A stretch of DNA of 64,000 bases from a virus: positions 186,001 through 250,000 of IMG/VR virus record IMGVR_UViG_3300036766_000194; one strand, written 5' to 3'. The notes under the pieces are model-generated. The model worked only from the letters and a program-made list of their open reading frames with translations, did no database searches and had not been told where the DNA came from. Position 1 is the first letter of the stretch; every line of letters starts with the position of its first letter. Positions 62,670 to 64,000 of this stretch are shown here, one piece after another. The position numbers were made by a program, and so were the translations under genes.

Positions 62670-64000
62670 TTACTTTACTGTCAGCAGCAGGTTATGAGAG
62701 AATACACGCTTCTTAGCATCACGACCTGCTGCGTAGTTTCTTCCTCCCACATACAGACGAGCAACTTGTTTCTTACCGATACAGGTAAATTTGGCAAAAG
62801 ACCATTCCAGTTTACCTTCTATATCAGTTAAGACCGAAGCTGAACCCATTTTATCAAACACCTCTTCTACAGTTAGAGGAGTGACCCGATTATCTTCTAA
62901 TGCTTTTAGAGATTCTAGTGTAGGAATAGGAGTTGACCCAGACAATTCAACCTCAGCCCCATTTTCTGCTACGATAAGATAGCAAACCTCTTCACTAGTT
63001 CCTGTCCATTCCACAGGGAACTTATCTACAGAAGAATTAATTGAAATAGTCTCTCCTGTCAAACAATCTAATAGACTCCCCACAGCTACACTAGACACTA
63101 CAACACCTTCTTGAACAAACATGTCTAGAGTTGGGCAACCCCCTCCTCCACCACCTGAAGAAGGAGCAGCAGGAACCGTTAGAGAAACCGTAGCAACGTT
63201 CACATTGTTCATATAAGTGACATCGCTTGTCACGAAACTATCTCCACTAAGATAGGTAATTACTCCATGTAAAGTAAGATTTAGAGTAGACGAAGAAGCA
63301 GTACTTATTACAGGCGGAGTTGCTTGAACGGTGTAACCAGAAATTCCAGAATAATTAGGAACTGTAGCAGTAACGGGGTTCAACTTAAATGCAGCGGTAA
63401 TACCTGAACCATTGAAGCTAGACCCTGTCCAAGTCGGGTTGTAAGTACCTGTTGAAGATACTTTCAAATAGGCAGCTTGAACAGTAGAAGCAGGGATAAC
63501 CCCAGCAGGTATGTTTACCGTTCCTAGATTAGTATAACCAGAAGGAGCGGCCCCTCCCATATCAATGACTGAAACAACTACATCATTTGCGTTGGAGGTA
63601 GTTACTGATCCTGTTCCGAATGTACTAGTTGTGGACCCGGTAAAATGTCCTTGAACATCTACCGATACTGGAACAAGCAGCCCACTTACTTCATTTGCTA
63701 TCACTCCAATAAGAGAATTAAATTGAGTTCCGGTTACTGACAAAGTGATTGTTGTAGTTCCTGCAGAAGTAATAGGCGCTGTCCAAATAAAGTTACACCA
63801 CTCAGAGGAAGGATCCACATACCCCACTTGACGAGTCCACACGTTACCACGTGTATCACTTATTGTAGGACTAATCAAGGTTCCCGGTCCCGCGTAGTCA
63901 AAGAAGGTTCCTGTAACCATCAACTGGTTACCAGAAGTAGTAGCGGAATTTAGAGTTACAGATAGGGTTCCTGGAGATCCGTTTTCAACATACCCTGTCT
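62670..64000 (-). CDS. Fibre-like protein with Hint domain, N-terminus beyond window
   Basis: The frame is open to the right edge (443 codons visible), so the start is missing. The visible N-terminal part is a strand-rich adhesin-type domain (TISDTRGNVWTRQVGYVDPSSEWCNF, IANEVSGLLVPVSVDVQG). A GGGGGGC linker then begins a Hint-like domain: CPTLDMFVQEG as start, VGSLLDCLTG, ENGAEVELSGSTPIPT, YVGGRNYAAGRDA and a final SHN. Hint domains are self-processing folds of inteins and hedgehog proteins. No partner extein follows beyond the SHN, only a short LLLTVK tail. Confidence 0.65.
   Translation of the reverse strand, partial: TGYVENGSPGTLSVTLNSATTSGNQLMVTGTFFDYAGPGTLISPTISDTRGNVWTRQVGYVDPSSEWCNFIWTAPITSAGTTTITLSVTGTQFNSLIGVIANEVSGLLVPVSVDVQGHFTGSTTSTFGTGSVTTSNANDVVVSVIDMGGAAPSGYTNLGTVNIPAGVIPASTVQAAYLKVSSTGTYNPTWTGSSFNGSGITAAFKLNPVTATVPNYSGISGYTVQATPPVISTASSSTLNLTLHGVITYLSGDSFVTSDVTYMNNVNVATVSLTVPAAPSSGGGGGGCPTLDMFVQEGVVVSSVAVGSLLDCLTGETISINSSVDKFPVEWTGTSEEVCYLIVAENGAEVELSGSTPIPTLESLKALEDNRVTPLTVEEVFDKMGSASVLTDIEGKLEWSFAKFTCIGKKQVARLYVGGRNYAAGRDAKKRVFSHNLLLTVK

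Noticed and set aside
1-64000. Full reassignment of TGA to Trp in this genome
   Set aside because: At least eight genes here end in TGA, several in ATGA overlaps with the next start, so TGA is still used as a stop; only partial readthrough remains plausible.
1-64000. CRISPR array, IS element or integrase/attachment site
   Set aside because: No regularly spaced repeats, transposase, integrase or tRNA-end duplication seen on either strand.

Overview
The window looks like part of the genome of a large, contractile-tailed (myovirus-type) bacteriophage. Almost all long genes lie on the minus strand. They encode a complete-looking series of virion parts: a HK97-type major capsid candidate, a decoration protein, a scaffold-like acidic protein, a prohead-protease candidate, a tube candidate, a 1351-residue tail sheath, and J-like, I-like and gp25-like baseplate candidates. 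Around them are phage-type accessory genes (tRNAs, tmRNA, homing endonucleases, DUF932, DUF3310). I cannot name the host. A circularly permuted tmRNA gene hints at lineages such as alphaproteobacteria or cyanobacteria, but that is inference.

Layout. 1-17 kb: capsid side of the virion locus. It includes a 1364-residue zinc-ribbon/BRCT protein, a SWIM-finger protein, the capsid and decoration genes, and several inserted GIY-YIG and HNH endonucleases. A short plus-strand cluster lies at 15.6-17.4 kb. 17.4-30 kb: scaffold-like protein, protease candidate, tube candidate and sheath. 30-35.3 kb: neck/tail proteins. 35.3-45.9 kb: small non-structural genes with methionine aminopeptidase, DUF3310, nicotinamide phosphoribosyltransferase, a UvrD-type helicase, a 2OG-Fe(II) oxygenase and a zincin, plus a short GC-rich patch. 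46.0-46.9 kb: a tRNA cluster (Cys, three Thr, Gln) interleaved with an ORF carrying an IscU-like segment. 48.3-48.7 kb: a tmRNA gene whose acceptor piece precedes its coding piece. 49-52.8 kb: a repeat-rich stretch, then a plus-strand cassette that looks like a thymine-hypermodification module. 52.9-54.4 kb: lytic transglycosylase, small genes and a tRNA-Trp-like gene with anticodon UCA. 54.4-64 kb: baseplate and fibre genes, ending in a protein with a Hint-like domain that runs off the right edge.

How the genes work together. The structural blocks are arranged in tight minus-strand operons with ATGA or short overlaps. Many of their ribosome binding sites sit inside short inverted repeats. 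The accessory genes fit a lytic virus that supplements the host: NAD salvage, helicase, N-terminal methionine removal, translation rescue (tmRNA), extra tRNAs including a UGA-reading one, DNA base modification and cell-wall lysis.

The sequence also records recent rearrangements. There is a 257-bp inverted copy of a baseplate gene end joined to an upstream piece of the same gene, and a smaller mosaic of the same topology at 1.8 kb. Two tandem duplications rewrite the ends of their genes because their lengths are not multiples of three. A 97-bp repeat copies a promoter and gene start. Several small genes appear frameshifted. Whether these are biological or assembly artefacts cannot be decided from the sequence alone.
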